Part shown: positions 24,383-32,684 of the stretch, piece by piece
Layout of the letters: each line of letters starts with the position of its first letter
How positions within the stretch are numbered: position 1 is the first letter of the stretch
NCBI GenBank assembly: GCA_017432345.1
Contig: JAFRJI010000015.1
Span: forward strand, 1-34,388
Length of the DNA stretch: 34,388 nt
Direction: 5' to 3'
From: Bacillota bacterium
GTDB taxonomy: Bacteria > Bacillota > Clostridia > Peptostreptococcales > Anaerovoracaceae
Position numbers and translations under genes: made by a program
The notes under the pieces: generated by a model
The model's input: only the letters and a program-made list of their open reading frames with translations
Told to the model about the DNA's origin: nothing
Databases searched by the model: none

Positions 24383-24409
24383 GTGCGCTGTTAAGGACAA
24401 AGTGTTGCA
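24383..24409 (-). promoter_or_regulatory. Possible ECF-type promoter for autoregulation
   Basis: On the minus strand TGCAAC (24409-24404), with the AAC core of ECF -35 elements, is followed after 16 bases by CGCAC (24387-24383). The -10 is only a partial fit to the usual CGTC. The start codon is about 60 bases beyond. Tentative. Confidence 0.3.
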
Positions 24410-24434
24410 GGGTATTTCAAATTCTTTCGAAAAT

Positions 24435-24463
24435 AGTATATCAAAGGAGCGCTGAGATAGGAA
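24435..24463 (-). promoter_or_regulatory. Sigma-A-type promoter upstream of the ECF sigma gene
   Basis: On the minus strand TTCCTA (24463-24458), a 17-base spacer, and TATACT (24440-24435) preceded by TGA, an extended -10. It points toward the sigma gene. Confidence 0.45.
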
Positions 24464-24482
24464 GAAACAGTCGATGATTCTA

Positions 24483-24511
24483 TTGACTTTTCAAGGGGTT
24501 GCGTGTAAACT
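24483..24511 (+). promoter_or_regulatory. Promoter of the ileS T-box leader
   Basis: TTGACT (24483-24488), a 17-base spacer and TAAACT (24506-24511). The transcript would start near 24518, at the beginning of the structured leader. Confidence 0.65.
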
Positions 24512-24517
24512 AACATG

Positions 24518-24752
24518 GTAAATTTCATACGTGGCTGTGATGAGGACAGTAGCCCCGCGTAAGATCCTTACAGAGAGGCGCTCCGAAGCCTTTGCGAAAA
24601 GCGAAGGCGGGTGGTGAGAAGAGCGCTGGTGAGGCGGCAAGTGAAAATCACCTCTGAGCCAAACACAATAGAGAGACGGGATGATGGTCCCGTAACTAGG
24701 GTGGTACCGCGGTTTATAATCGTCCCTAACATTATGCATGTTGGGGACGTTT
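24518..24752 (+). promoter_or_regulatory. T-box riboswitch, isoleucine-specific
   Basis: The T-box core AGGGTGGTACCGCG is at 24698-24711. Stem I features precede it: an AGTAG segment, the AGAGAG motif, the GGTGGTGAGAA loop region, and an ATC isoleucine codon at 24647-24649 on the 3' side of stem I, the place of the specifier. Uncharged tRNA-Ile would pair with ATC and, through its NCCA end, with the TGG of the T-box. It would favour the antiterminator (AGGG 24698-24701 with CCCT 24724-24727) and allow ileS transcription when charged tRNA-Ile is scarce. Confidence 0.93.
24721..24752 (+). terminator. Terminator of the T-box leader
   Basis: A twelve-base stem CGTCCCTAACAT/ATGTTGGGGACG (24721-24732 with 24738-24749, one G-U pair) excludes the antiterminator. 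The following T run is only three bases. Confidence 0.75.
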
Positions 24753-24809
24753 CAAGTATATAGGGAATATATATGCGACGGTCCCCGAAAAGGAGAGGAA
24801 AAGCGAACA

Positions 24810-27800
24810 ATGATCAAAAATCTATCAGAAAAACCGATTGCAGTAGTTCAGACAGAACAGGCAGAAAAGTGGAAAGAGAATGACTTGCTGGGCAAGTGCG
24901 TCAGCACACGGGAAGGACAGCCTTCCTTTGTATTCTACGAAGGTCCTCCGACGGCCAACGGCAAGCCTGGCATCCACCACATGATGGCCAGGACGCTGAA
25001 GGACTCCGTCAACCGCTACTGGACCATGAAGGGATATAAAGTCAACCGGAAGGCCGGCTGGGATACCCATGGTCTGCCGGTCGAGATCGAAGTCGAGAAG
25101 CAGTTGGGCATCGACGGCAAGCAGCAGATCGAGGAATACGGCATCGCGGCCTTCAACGAGAAGTGCAAAAGCTCCGTATTCACCTATACGGACCTTTGGA
25201 CCCAGATGAGCGAGCGCATGGGATATCTGTGCGACATGGATGATCCGTACATCACGCTCAACAATGACTACATCGAGACCTGCTGGTGGATCATCAAGGA
25301 ATTCTTTGATGCTGGACTGATCTACGAAGGATACAAGATCCTGCCGTACTGCCCTCGTTGCCAGACCGGGCTGGCTTCCCACGAAGTCGCGCAGGGATAT
25401 AAGGACGTCAAGGTCAACACCATCACGACCAAGTTCAAGGTCGTCGGCAAAGACAACGAGTACTTCCTGGCATGGACGACGACCCCATGGACCGTTCCGT
25501 CCAACGTCGCTCTGGCGGTCGGACCGGACGTGGACTACGTCAAGTGCCGCATCATCGGAGGCGAAGAGGACGGCAATCTGTTCTGGGTCGGCAAGGCGCT
25601 GGCAGACAAAGTTCTCGAAGGCGATGAGTATGAGGTCGTCGAAGAAGCCAAGGGCAAAGACCTGGAATACATGGAATATGAACAGCTGATGCCGTTCGTG
25701 ACGCCGGACAAGAAAGCGTTCTTCGTCTGCTGCATGGACTATGTCAGCACAGAAGACGGTACCGGCATTGTACACACAGCGCCGGCATTTGGTGAAGACG
25801 ACTACCAGTGCGGACGCGTGTATGATCTGCCGTTCCTGCAGCCGGTGGACGACAAGGGCCGGTTTACGGAAACGCCGTGGAAGGGCCACTTCGTCATGGA
25901 AGACGGTCTCGACGTGGAAATCTTGAAGTGGCTCGGCGAGCGCGGACTCATCTACTCCAAGCAGAAAATCGAGCATAACTACCCGCACTGCTGGAGATGC
26001 GGAACGCCGCTGGTCTACTACGCGAAGCCAAGCTGGTACATCGAGATGAGCAAGCTCAAGGATGAACTGGTCTCCAACAACAACGAGGTCAACTGGTATC
26101 CGGATTTTGTCGGCGAAAAGCGGTTCGGGAACTGGCTGGAAGAAGTCAAGGACTGGGCGATCTCCAGAAACCGTTACTGGGGCACACCGATCCCGATTTG
26201 GCGCTGCGAATGCGGACACCTGGAATGTGTCGGCAGCAGAGACGAGCTGGTCGAAAAGGCCAATGAAGACATCGATAACAACATCGAGCTGCACCGTCCG
26301 TATGTGGACGATGTGACCTTCACATGCCCGGTCTGCGGCAAGCCGATGCACCGGATTCCGGAAGTCATGGACTGCTGGTTCGACTCCGGCGCGATGCCAT
26401 TCGCGCAGTGGCACTATCCGTTCGAGCACGCCGATACATTCGATACCGAACTGTTCCCGGCGGACTTCATCTGCGAAGGCATCGACCAGACCAGAGGATG
26501 GTTCTATTCACTGATGGCCATTTCCACGTTCATCAAGGGCACAGCGCCGTATAAGAACGTGCTGGTCAACGACCTGATCCTGGATAAAGAAGGAAAGAAG
26601 ATGTCCAAGCACGTGGGCAACACCGTCGATCCGTTCGAAATGCTGGATAAATACGGCGCGGATGCGACGAGATGGTATCTGATGCACACGTCACCGGCCT
26701 GGGCACCGACCAAGTTCGACGAAGACGGACTGGTCGAGATCGTTAGCAAGTTCTTTGGAACACTGCGGAACGTATACAACTTTTTCGTGCTGTACTCCAA
26801 CCAGGACAACATCGATCCGGCCTCACTGGAAGTGCCGGTGGCGGCAAGACCGGAGCTCGACCGCTGGATCATCTCCAAGTTCAACAAGCTGGTCCGCGAC
26901 ATGACGGAATCCATGGACAAGTACGACCACATGAAATCCACGCGCATGATCCAGGAATTCGTCAATGAAGACCTGTCCAACTGGTACATCCGCAGAGCGA
27001 GAAGACGTTTCTGGGCGGAAGAACTGACCGAAGACAAGAAGTCCGTATACGCGACGACGTACGAAGTGATGACGGGCGTAGCCAAGCTGATCGCGCCGTT
27101 CGCGCCGTTCCTCTCCGATGAGATGTACGTCAATCTGACGGGCGAAGAGTCCGTGCACCTGGCATACCTGCCGAAGGCGGACGAAAGCCTCATCGATGAA
27201 GCGGTCGAAGAGAGAATGGACCTCGTCCGGACGCTGGTCACTCTGGGCAGAGGAACCAGAGAAAAAGAAAAGATCAAGGTCCGCCAGCCGCTGAACGAAG
27301 TACTGGTCGACGGCTCCTACGAGGCGGTCATCGGCGATTTGACGCCGCTGATCAAGGAAGAACTGAACATCAAGGAAGTCGTATTCGAAAACGACCTGGA
27401 TGAATACATGAATTACTCCCTGAAGCCGAACTTCAAGGTCGCAGGACCGATGCTGGGCAAGAATATCAAGGCATTTGGTGGCGCTATGGCCAAGGCTGAC
27501 CCGAAGGAAACCGTTGCAAAGCTTGAATCCGAGGGCAAACTGACGCTAGACCTGAATGGAGAGATGGTAGACATAACACCAGATATGGTCGATGTCAAGA
27601 TCACGGCCAAAGATGGCTTTGCAGTCGGCATGGAAAACAACGTATTCACCATCCTGGATACGACGATCACGCCGGAACTGGAATCGGAAGGCCTTGCGAG
27701 AGAACTGATTTCAAAAGTCCAGCAGATGCGTAAGCAGAACGACTACGAGATGATGGACAACATCCATATCTACGTGGATGCTGACGAAGACGTCAAGGCA

Positions 27801-27926
27801 GCGATCGAAACGCACCGGGATTATATCATGAAGGAGACGCTGGCACTCGCCATCGAAGAAAAGGAAGGTCTGGACACCGTCAATCTGAACGGCCACAAGA
27901 CCGGACTGGACATCGAGCGCGTGTAG
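24810..27926 (+). CDS. ileS: Isoleucyl-tRNA synthetase, IleRS2 type with GIHH signature
   Basis: The enzyme charges tRNA-Ile. The 1038-residue protein has a class I Rossmann core, a large editing domain (WTTTPWTVPSNVALAVG at about 218-235) and a C-terminal anticodon-binding region without the C-terminal zinc finger of the other bacterial type, pointing to the IleRS2 clade. The first signature, normally HIGH, reads GIHH (54-57, within GKPGIHHMM). The second is KMSKH (597-601) in place of KMSKS. Cysteine pairs in YCPRCQTG, HCWRCGTP, CECGHLEC and CPVCGKP may bind zinc. The start at 24810 follows AGGAGAGG (24791-24798); the longer reading frame runs into the leader terminator. IleRS2 enzymes are generally insensitive to mupirocin, and the swapped GXHH signature has been linked to extreme resistance. 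Confidence 0.95.
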   Translation: MIKNLSEKPIAVVQTEQAEKWKENDLLGKCVSTREGQPSFVFYEGPPTANGKPGIHHMMARTLKDSVNRYWTMKGYKVNRKAGWDTHGLPVEIEVEKQLGIDGKQQIEEYGIAAFNEKCKSSVFTYTDLWTQMSERMGYLCDMDDPYITLNNDYIETCWWIIKEFFDAGLIYEGYKILPYCPRCQTGLASHEVAQGYKDVKVNTITTKFKVVGKDNEYFLAWTTTPWTVPSNVALAVGPDVDYVKCRIIGGEEDGNLFWVGKALADKVLEGDEYEVVEEAKGKDLEYMEYEQLMPFVTPDKKAFFVCCMDYVSTEDGTGIVHTAPAFGEDDYQCGRVYDLPFLQPVDDKGRFTETPWKGHFVMEDGLDVEILKWLGERGLIYSKQKIEHNYPHCWRCGTPLVYYAKPSWYIEMSKLKDELVSNNNEVNWYPDFVGEKRFGNWLEEVKDWAISRNRYWGTPIPIWRCECGHLECVGSRDELVEKANEDIDNNIELHRPYVDDVTFTCPVCGKPMHRIPEVMDCWFDSGAMPFAQWHYPFEHADTFDTELFPADFICEGIDQTRGWFYSLMAISTFIKGTAPYKNVLVNDLILDKEGKKMSKHVGNTVDPFEMLDKYGADATRWYLMHTSPAWAPTKFDEDGLVEIVSKFFGTLRNVYNFFVLYSNQDNIDPASLEVPVAARPELDRWIISKFNKLVRDMTESMDKYDHMKSTRMIQEFVNEDLSNWYIRRARRRFWAEELTEDKKSVYATTYEVMTGVAKLIAPFAPFLSDEMYVNLTGEESVHLAYLPKADESLIDEAVEERMDLVRTLVTLGRGTREKEKIKVRQPLNEVLVDGSYEAVIGDLTPLIKEELNIKEVVFENDLDEYMNYSLKPNFKVAGPMLGKNIKAFGGAMAKADPKETVAKLESEGKLTLDLNGEMVDITPDMVDVKITAKDGFAVGMENNVFTILDTTITPELESEGLARELISKVQQMRKQNDYEMMDNIHIYVDADEDVKAAIETHRDYIMKETLALAIEEKEGLDTVNLNGHKTGLDIERV

Positions 27927-27934
27927 CTGCGGAT

Positions 27935-27970
27935 TGCCGGCCGATGTGATGTGGTCCGGCAGAGGAGGAG
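27935..27970 (+). promoter_or_regulatory. Hairpin abutting a strong SD between ileS and the next gene
   Basis: TGCCGG/CCGGCA (27935-27940 with 27956-27961), extended by CC/GG inside, directly precedes GAGGAGGAG (27962-27970). With no T run it is more likely a processing or spacing element than a terminator. Confidence 0.35.
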
Positions 27971-27973
27971 CCC

Positions 27974-28465
27974 ATGAGTACGAGTATCGAAAACCTGCGG
28001 CGTCTGGCAGAGCGAGACGTCAAGGATCATACGGCGCTCTTTGATCTGTATGTGACGGTAGGGCGGAACATCGACTATCTGTCGATCAAGTTCGGCATCG
28101 ATCCGGAGGACCTGATCAACCTGCTGGAAGGTTACGGCGAGAAGATCCGCGTTCCGGAAGGTGACGCCGAAGCTCTTGCAAAAGCTCAGGCCGCTGCCGC
28201 GCAGGCCAAGGAGGACAAAAAAGCCAACCGCCGGTCCCACGGCGGCAAGGGCTTTATGCTGGGCGGGACCGGAGCGGAGGTCGATCCGGAATTCGGCCTT
28301 GTGCTGGACTATTCCGGCAAGGGACGTTACAAGAACCTGCCGCGCATGTTCATAGAAGAATATGTACAGAAGTTTTATCCCGGCATTGCCAGCGAGAATC
28401 CGCAAAACGACTGGATCTGCCTGGATAAGTATCTTGAGATCAAACATCCGGAGTGGAAACGATGA
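27974..28465 (+). CDS. Unrecognised 163-residue protein between ileS and rlmN
   Basis: I do not recognise the family. Residues 1-62 look helical, with a helix-turn-helix-like stretch (VGRNIDYLSIKFGIDPEDLINLLEGYG). Residues 66-92 are an Ala/Lys/Glu-rich helix, followed by a Gly-rich basic segment (NRRSHGGKGFMLGGTG). The last 60 residues are aromatic-rich (YSGKGRYKNLPRMFIEEYVQKFYPG). There is no signal peptide and no membrane segment, so it is probably cytoplasmic and may bind nucleic acid. It has an excellent SD, begins 47 bases after ileS and overlaps rlmN by four bases (ATGA). Codon use matches its neighbours, so it is a real native gene, probably linked to translation by context. Confidence 0.8.
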   Translation: MSTSIENLRRLAERDVKDHTALFDLYVTVGRNIDYLSIKFGIDPEDLINLLEGYGEKIRVPEGDAEALAKAQAAAAQAKEDKKANRRSHGGKGFMLGGTGAEVDPEFGLVLDYSGKGRYKNLPRMFIEEYVQKFYPGIASENPQNDWICLDKYLEIKHPEWKR

Positions 28466-29505
28466 AACAAGATCTCTTAGGGATGACAATGGATGAATTG
28501 AAGGCGTTTGCCACAGAGACGGGAGAAAAACCGTTTCGTGGCAAACAGCTTTTTATTTGGATAAACCGCGGTGTGCGGGACTTCAGAGAGATGACCGATC
28601 TGCCGCTGGCATTCCGGCAGAAACTGGAGGAGACGGCCCGGATCGGGCATGCGGAGATCCTCGATCAGCAGATCGACGAAACGGACGGGACGCGGAAGTT
28701 CCTGTTCGGGTTCGCCGGGGAAGCCGGGGATGACGCGATGGATGCGGCGGAAGCCGTGTTCATGAAGTACAAATACGGCAACACGCTTTGCGTATCCAGC
28801 CAGATCGGTTGCCGTATGGGCTGTCGCTTCTGCGCATCGGCGCTGGGCGGATTCGTCCGGGATCTGACGGCCGGCGAGATGCTGAGCCAGGTCCTGATGG
28901 CGGAGGCAGCCGCAGGGGAACCCATCAACCACATCGTGGTCATGGGCATGGGCGAACCCTTCGACAATTACGAAAACGTGGCGAAGTTCCTGAGAATTTT
29001 GCATGATCCGGACGGAAAGAACATGAGTTATCGGAACATGACGGTCAGCACCAGCGGGCTGATTCCCGGGATTCGGCGTTTTGCAAAAGACTTCCCGCAG
29101 GCGGGACTGGCGATCTCGCTGCACCGCATGACGGACGCGGGCCGGAGCAGCATCATGCCGGTGAACCGGCGCTATCCGCTAGACGGACTGCTGCAGGCCG
29201 CGAAAGAGTACACGGAAGAGACGGGCCGCCGGATCACGTTCGAGTACGCGCTGATCCGCAGTGAGAACGACACGGAGGAGGATGTCGCGCTGTTGAAGAA
29301 GCGGCTGCGCAGGATGCTCTGCCACGTCAATCTGATTCCGCTGAACAAGGTCGAGGAGACTGGCCTGGAAGGTTCTTCCCGCCAGCGTGCCGAGGCGATC
29401 GCGGTCGAACTGGAGCAAGCGGGCATCTCGGCGACAGTGCGCCGGGAGCTGGGCGGAAACATCGACGGCGCCTGCGGACAGCTTCGTCTGCAACGGAAAA
29501 AATGA
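28462..29505 (+). CDS. rlmN: 23S rRNA (adenine-2503-C2) / tRNA methyltransferase RlmN
   Basis: A radical SAM enzyme that methylates C2 of A2503 in 23S rRNA and A37 of some tRNAs. The iron-sulphur cysteines are C117, C121 and C124 (GCRMGCRFC). The MGMGEPFDNYENV segment binds SAM, and C338 in GACGQL is the cysteine that becomes the methyl-carrying residue. An N-terminal RlmN accessory domain (FRGKQLFIWINRGVRDFREMTDLP) is complete. From ATG 28462, overlapping the previous stop, the length is 347 residues, normal for the family; GTG 28453 is possible but lies deeper in the upstream gene. It is a Cfr relative, but the N-terminus and RlmN-like motifs argue for the housekeeping enzyme. Confidence 0.95.
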   Translation: MKQDLLGMTMDELKAFATETGEKPFRGKQLFIWINRGVRDFREMTDLPLAFRQKLEETARIGHAEILDQQIDETDGTRKFLFGFAGEAGDDAMDAAEAVFMKYKYGNTLCVSSQIGCRMGCRFCASALGGFVRDLTAGEMLSQVLMAEAAAGEPINHIVVMGMGEPFDNYENVAKFLRILHDPDGKNMSYRNMTVSTSGLIPGIRRFAKDFPQAGLAISLHRMTDAGRSSIMPVNRRYPLDGLLQAAKEYTEETGRRITFEYALIRSENDTEEDVALLKKRLRRMLCHVNLIPLNKVEETGLEGSSRQRAEAIAVELEQAGISATVRRELGGNIDGACGQLRLQRKK

Positions 29506-29525
29506 CTCGGATTCGGCATTTTGTA

Positions 29526-29554
29526 TTGCCCATAAAAACGGGATAGTTTATAAT
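29526..29554 (+). promoter_or_regulatory. Promoter of the small P-loop gene
   Basis: TTGCCC (29526-29531), a 17-base spacer and a perfect TATAAT (29549-29554). AAGGAGG at 29572-29578 is the SD for ATG 29588. Confidence 0.7.
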
Positions 29555-29587
29555 TATTTCCATACAGAGGCAAGGAGGGCAAGTATC

Positions 29588-30010
29588 ATGGTGAAGTTAC
29601 TTATTGGACATAAAGGCAGCGGCAAAACGAACAAAATGATCCAGTTCGCGAATGAGAAAATTGCGGTCAGTGACGGCAGCGTAGTATTTATCAACAAGAA
29701 CCACAGACTCATGTATGAATTGACCCACAGGATCAGAGTCATCTGCATGGAGGATTTCGAAGACATCACGAACATCGACGAATACATCGGATTCATCTAC
29801 GGAATCATCAGTTCCGACCATGATATCGAAATGATATTCATCGACAGCATTCTGAAACATGCGGACGTTTCGCTGGGAGACCTGCCTGAGTTCATTGACC
29901 GGCTCAAGGGCATTTCGGAAAATTACGAAGTGGACTTCACTGTGAGTGTCAGCGCAGAAAAAGAAGAAATGATCGGCGTCAACTTCGACGGCTGTGAAAT
30001 TCTGAACTAA
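29588..30010 (+). CDS. Small P-loop NTP-binding protein of unknown function
   Basis: A 140-residue protein starting with a strand and a perfect Walker A (LLIGHKGSGKT, G7-T14). A Walker B-like strand IEMIFIDSI at about 80-88 follows. VVFINKN and VICMEDFEDI provide further strands of a Rossmann-like sheet, and the C-terminus (YEVDFTVSVSAEKEEM) looks like the final strand. It is far shorter than RecA or AAA proteins and closest in feel to thymidine-kinase-like or single-domain P-loop proteins, but no family was recognised. It is monocistronic, with its own promoter and terminator, so it is regulated apart from rlmN upstream. Acidic residues dominate. Substrate and partner unknown. Confidence 0.82.
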   Translation: MVKLLIGHKGSGKTNKMIQFANEKIAVSDGSVVFINKNHRLMYELTHRIRVICMEDFEDITNIDEYIGFIYGIISSDHDIEMIFIDSILKHADVSLGDLPEFIDRLKGISENYEVDFTVSVSAEKEEMIGVNFDGCEILN

Positions 30011-30026
30011 CTAACTAAGACCGAAT

Positions 30027-30055
30027 CCTCCGGCAAACACCGGAGGTTTTCTTTT
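30027..30055 (+). terminator. Rho-independent terminator after the P-loop gene
   Basis: CCTCCGG/CCGGAGG (30027-30033 with 30040-30046, six-base loop) followed by TTTTCTTTT. The next gene starts only 23 bases later. Confidence 0.92.
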
Positions 30056-30078
30056 GAAAGGCGATAAGCAGACAGATC

Positions 30079-30975
30079 ATGAGCAAAGCCTATATATTCG
30101 TTATCATCACAGCATTACTGTTCGGGACGATGGAAGTCTCCTGCAAGATCGGCGCGGCGAGCCTGGATCCGTTCCAGCTGACGTTCATACGGTTCGTCAT
30201 CGGCGGGGCGCTGCTGCTGCCGTTCGCGGTCACGCACCTGCGGAAGCACCATATCCGGATCTCGGCAGTGGATCATCTGAAACTGGCCGGCGCGGGGATC
30301 CTGGGGGTGTCCATCAGCATGTCCCTGTTCCAGCTGGCCATCGTCATGTGCAACGCGTCGACCGTAGCCGTGCTGTTTTGCGTCAACCCGTTCTTCACGA
30401 TGGTCTTCGCGCACTTCCTGACCGATGAGAAACTGAACCGGCACAAGGCGATCGTCCTGTTCTTCGCGCTGCTTGGCATCTTTTTCATGCTGCGTCACTG
30501 GGACGTACAGGAGGGCAATTCCGTTCTGGGAATGGGGCTGATGCTCCTTGCGGCGGTCGTGTTCGGCTTGTATACTATTATCAGCAAGGAAAGCCAGAAA
30601 AAGCTGGGTCTCATGACGCAGACCAGTATCAGCTTTCTCTACGGATCGGCGGTACTGCTGATCCTGCTGATCGTGACGGGACGGCCGGTCATCGATGGAT
30701 TGTCGGAGAGCATTCCGATCGTGATCTATACGGGGATCCTGGTCACCGGACTCGGATATTACTGCTATTTCAAGGCTATCGAACTGGCCGACGCGGCAAC
30801 GGGGGCGTTCGCGTTCTTCATCAAACCGGTGATCGCGCCGATCGCCGCGGTGATCGTACTCCGAGAAAAAATCCTGTGGAACACCGCAGTCGGGATCATC
30901 CTGATCCTGATTGCTTCATTCATCAATATCCGATACCAGAAGAGGAACCAATATGGCAAAAATAACAAGCAATGA
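30079..30975 (+). CDS. EamA/DMT-family transporter
   Basis: A 298-residue inner-membrane protein of the drug/metabolite transporter superfamily, with about ten hydrophobic helices in two EamA repeats. Repeat 1 (about 1-135) opens with KAYIFVIITALLFGTMEVSCK and contains FIRFVIGGALLLPFAV and the LFQLAIVMCNASTVAVLF segment. Repeat 2 (about 150-290) contains LMLLAAVVFGLYTIISKES and ends AVGIILILIASFINI. Such proteins export amino acids, metabolites or drugs; the substrate is not readable. No clear SD or promoter was seen between the terminator and the start. It overlaps the Nudix gene by 23 bases, implying cotranscription. Confidence 0.88.
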   Translation: MSKAYIFVIITALLFGTMEVSCKIGAASLDPFQLTFIRFVIGGALLLPFAVTHLRKHHIRISAVDHLKLAGAGILGVSISMSLFQLAIVMCNASTVAVLFCVNPFFTMVFAHFLTDEKLNRHKAIVLFFALLGIFFMLRHWDVQEGNSVLGMGLMLLAAVVFGLYTIISKESQKKLGLMTQTSISFLYGSAVLLILLIVTGRPVIDGLSESIPIVIYTGILVTGLGYYCYFKAIELADAATGAFAFFIKPVIAPIAAVIVLREKILWNTAVGIILILIASFINIRYQKRNQYGKNNKQ

Positions 30976-31603
30976 AATCATAGAAACAATGCGCGCATAC
31001 GTCCCGATCGGGGAAAAGGACTATAAGCATTTTGCAGTGCTTGTCCCCCTGATCGACGGAGACGAACCGGAGCTTTTGTATGAGGTGCGTGCCAAGAAAC
31101 TCGACCGGCAGCCGGGAGAGATCTGTTTTCCGGGCGGCATGATCGAGCCGGGGGAAACGCCGGAGCAGTGCGCGCTGCGCGAGACCCGCGAGGAAGTCGG
31201 AATCCCGGAAGATAAGGTCAACGTCATCTGCCGGCTGGATTCGATCTTTTCGACCGCCGGTTCGCAGATCCACTGCTATCTCGGTCTCATCGACCGGGAA
31301 ACGTATGAGGCGCTGGAGCCTTGCGCATACGAAGTGGACGAAGTATTCACGATTCCGGTCAGCGAACTGATGGAAACGGAGCCGGAACTGTATCAGAGCC
31401 GGCTCGTGCAGGAGCCGGATGAGAATTTTCCATATGATAAAGTGACGGGCGGCAAGCCGTATCCGTGGCGGTGCGGCAAATCACCGGTCCCGGTCTACTA
31501 TGTGGGGGAACGCGTCATCTGGGGGCTGACCGGCCGGATGACGAAACAGCTGATGGAGGTTTTGAAAGATTCAAAAGAGGAGAGGGAAAAGAATGAAGTT
31601 TAA
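30953..31603 (+). CDS. Nudix hydrolase of the CoA pyrophosphatase type
   Basis: A 216-residue Nudix protein. The Nudix box (GGMIEPGETPEQCALRETRE then EVGI, about 61-84) is complete. The preceding LDRQPGEICFPGG fits the extra motif of CoA pyrophosphatases (NudL/YeaB, PCD1), which cleave CoA to 4'-phosphopantetheine and 3',5'-ADP. The C-terminus (VPVYYVGERVIWGLTGRMTKQLME) also matches that subgroup. ATG 30953 with AGAGGAA upstream was chosen; the longer frame begins inside the EamA coding region. It overlaps its neighbours on both sides (23 and 11 bases). A role in CoA turnover or oxidised CoA clearance is likely but not proven. Confidence 0.87.
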   Translation: MAKITSNEIIETMRAYVPIGEKDYKHFAVLVPLIDGDEPELLYEVRAKKLDRQPGEICFPGGMIEPGETPEQCALRETREEVGIPEDKVNVICRLDSIFSTAGSQIHCYLGLIDRETYEALEPCAYEVDEVFTIPVSELMETEPELYQSRLVQEPDENFPYDKVTGGKPYPWRCGKSPVPVYYVGERVIWGLTGRMTKQLMEVLKDSKEEREKNEV

Positions 31604-32678
31604 GAGTATCATTTCCATAATTACTGTGTTGATCACAGCATTTTCACTTTGCCTGTTCACGGGCTGCCAGGACGAAGAGGCGGAACAGCCGGAAGAAATG
31701 ATCGATTACGAGATCGCGCTGATCACCGATGACGGGCTGATCAATGATCACGGGACCAGCGAAGCCGTCTGGAACACCCTGACCGACTTCGGTTCTTCGA
31801 AGGGAATCTCCCACAAGTACTACAAGGCGACACAGGCAAAGGCCAACGCCGTCCGCGAAGTGCTGGACACCGCGGTCGATAAGGGCGCCAAGATCGTGGT
31901 CGTGGATAACAGTTCCATCGCCAATGTGGTTTTCAAGCTCCAGAAGAAGTATGAGGACATCGACTTTGTTACGATCAATACGGATCCGTATGAACCGGAG
32001 TTCGGAGACATTCTGATCAAAGAAAACACGGCGGCGATCACGTTCGCTACGGAGCAGGCCGGATATCTGGCCGGCTACGCGGCGGTCAGCGAAGGATATA
32101 CGCAGCTGGGATGCCTGGTCGAAAACTCCGATCAGCAGATGAAGAATTATCTGTACGGATTCGCCAAGGGCGCCAACCGGGCCGCCATGGAACGCGGAGA
32201 GACGGTCAAGCTGCGCCGCTATGTCTGCGACCTTAAAGGAACCGTGCGGAAGACAGCAGCGGAGAAAGCGGACAAATGGTACCGGGAAGGAACCGAAGTG
32301 ATCTTTGTCTGCGGAGACAAGATCGAGGATGTCGTCATCGAAGAGGCGGAGTCCCATGATGGCAAAGTCATCGCCGGCATCACGGACAAAGGGGAAGTTT
32401 CCGATACGGTGATCATTTCCGCGGTTGTAAACATCGACCTGGCTCTGAAGGAAACACTGGATGCTTATCTGGACCAGAAGTTCCCGGGCGGGGAAGTGTT
32501 GGAATACGGCATTGCGGAAGACGCGGTCGGACTGGACTACCAAAACAGCCGGCTGAAGCATTTTGATAAAGCCCAGTACGATGCGCTGTATGAGCAGATC
32601 AAGAGCGGGGATATCCGCATCAAGGTCAAGGACATCGAAAATGTCCAGGATCTGGAGTTGGAGAATATAGAACTATAG
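31593..32678 (+). CDS. BMP-family (PnrA/Med-like) substrate-binding lipoprotein
   Basis: A 361-residue lipoprotein. The signal peptide ends in a lipobox (CLFTGC, C25) that would be lipidated, placing the protein on the outer face of the membrane. The mature part starts with YEIALITDDGLINDHGTSEAVW, the basic membrane protein signature in which the Asp pair binds nucleosides in PnrA-type proteins. VVVDNSSIANVVF, ATEQAGYLAGYAAV and VIFVCGDKIEDVVIEEAE follow the two-lobed fold. It overlaps the Nudix gene by 11 bases. No ABC permease or ATPase gene lies downstream, only a terminator, so the transporter is elsewhere or the protein acts as a sensor. Nucleoside binding is inference from the family. 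Confidence 0.88.
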   Translation: MKFKSIISIITVLITAFSLCLFTGCQDEEAEQPEEMIDYEIALITDDGLINDHGTSEAVWNTLTDFGSSKGISHKYYKATQAKANAVREVLDTAVDKGAKIVVVDNSSIANVVFKLQKKYEDIDFVTINTDPYEPEFGDILIKENTAAITFATEQAGYLAGYAAVSEGYTQLGCLVENSDQQMKNYLYGFAKGANRAAMERGETVKLRRYVCDLKGTVRKTAAEKADKWYREGTEVIFVCGDKIEDVVIEEAESHDGKVIAGITDKGEVSDTVIISAVVNIDLALKETLDAYLDQKFPGGEVLEYGIAEDAVGLDYQNSRLKHFDKAQYDALYEQIKSGDIRIKVKDIENVQDLELENIEL

Positions 32679-32684
32679 AATAAT

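Noticed and set aside
24825-26429. 534-codon open frame on the minus strand
   Set aside because: Antisense of ileS, whose motifs fix the coding strand.
28462-29505. Cfr-type antibiotic-resistance methyltransferase
   Set aside because: The N-terminal accessory domain and MGMGEPFDNYENV motif fit RlmN, and it lies in a housekeeping translation operon.
30054-30428. Plus-strand frame overlapping the EamA start
   Set aside because: Out-of-frame shadow without hydrophobic helices; the other frame has the EamA repeats.
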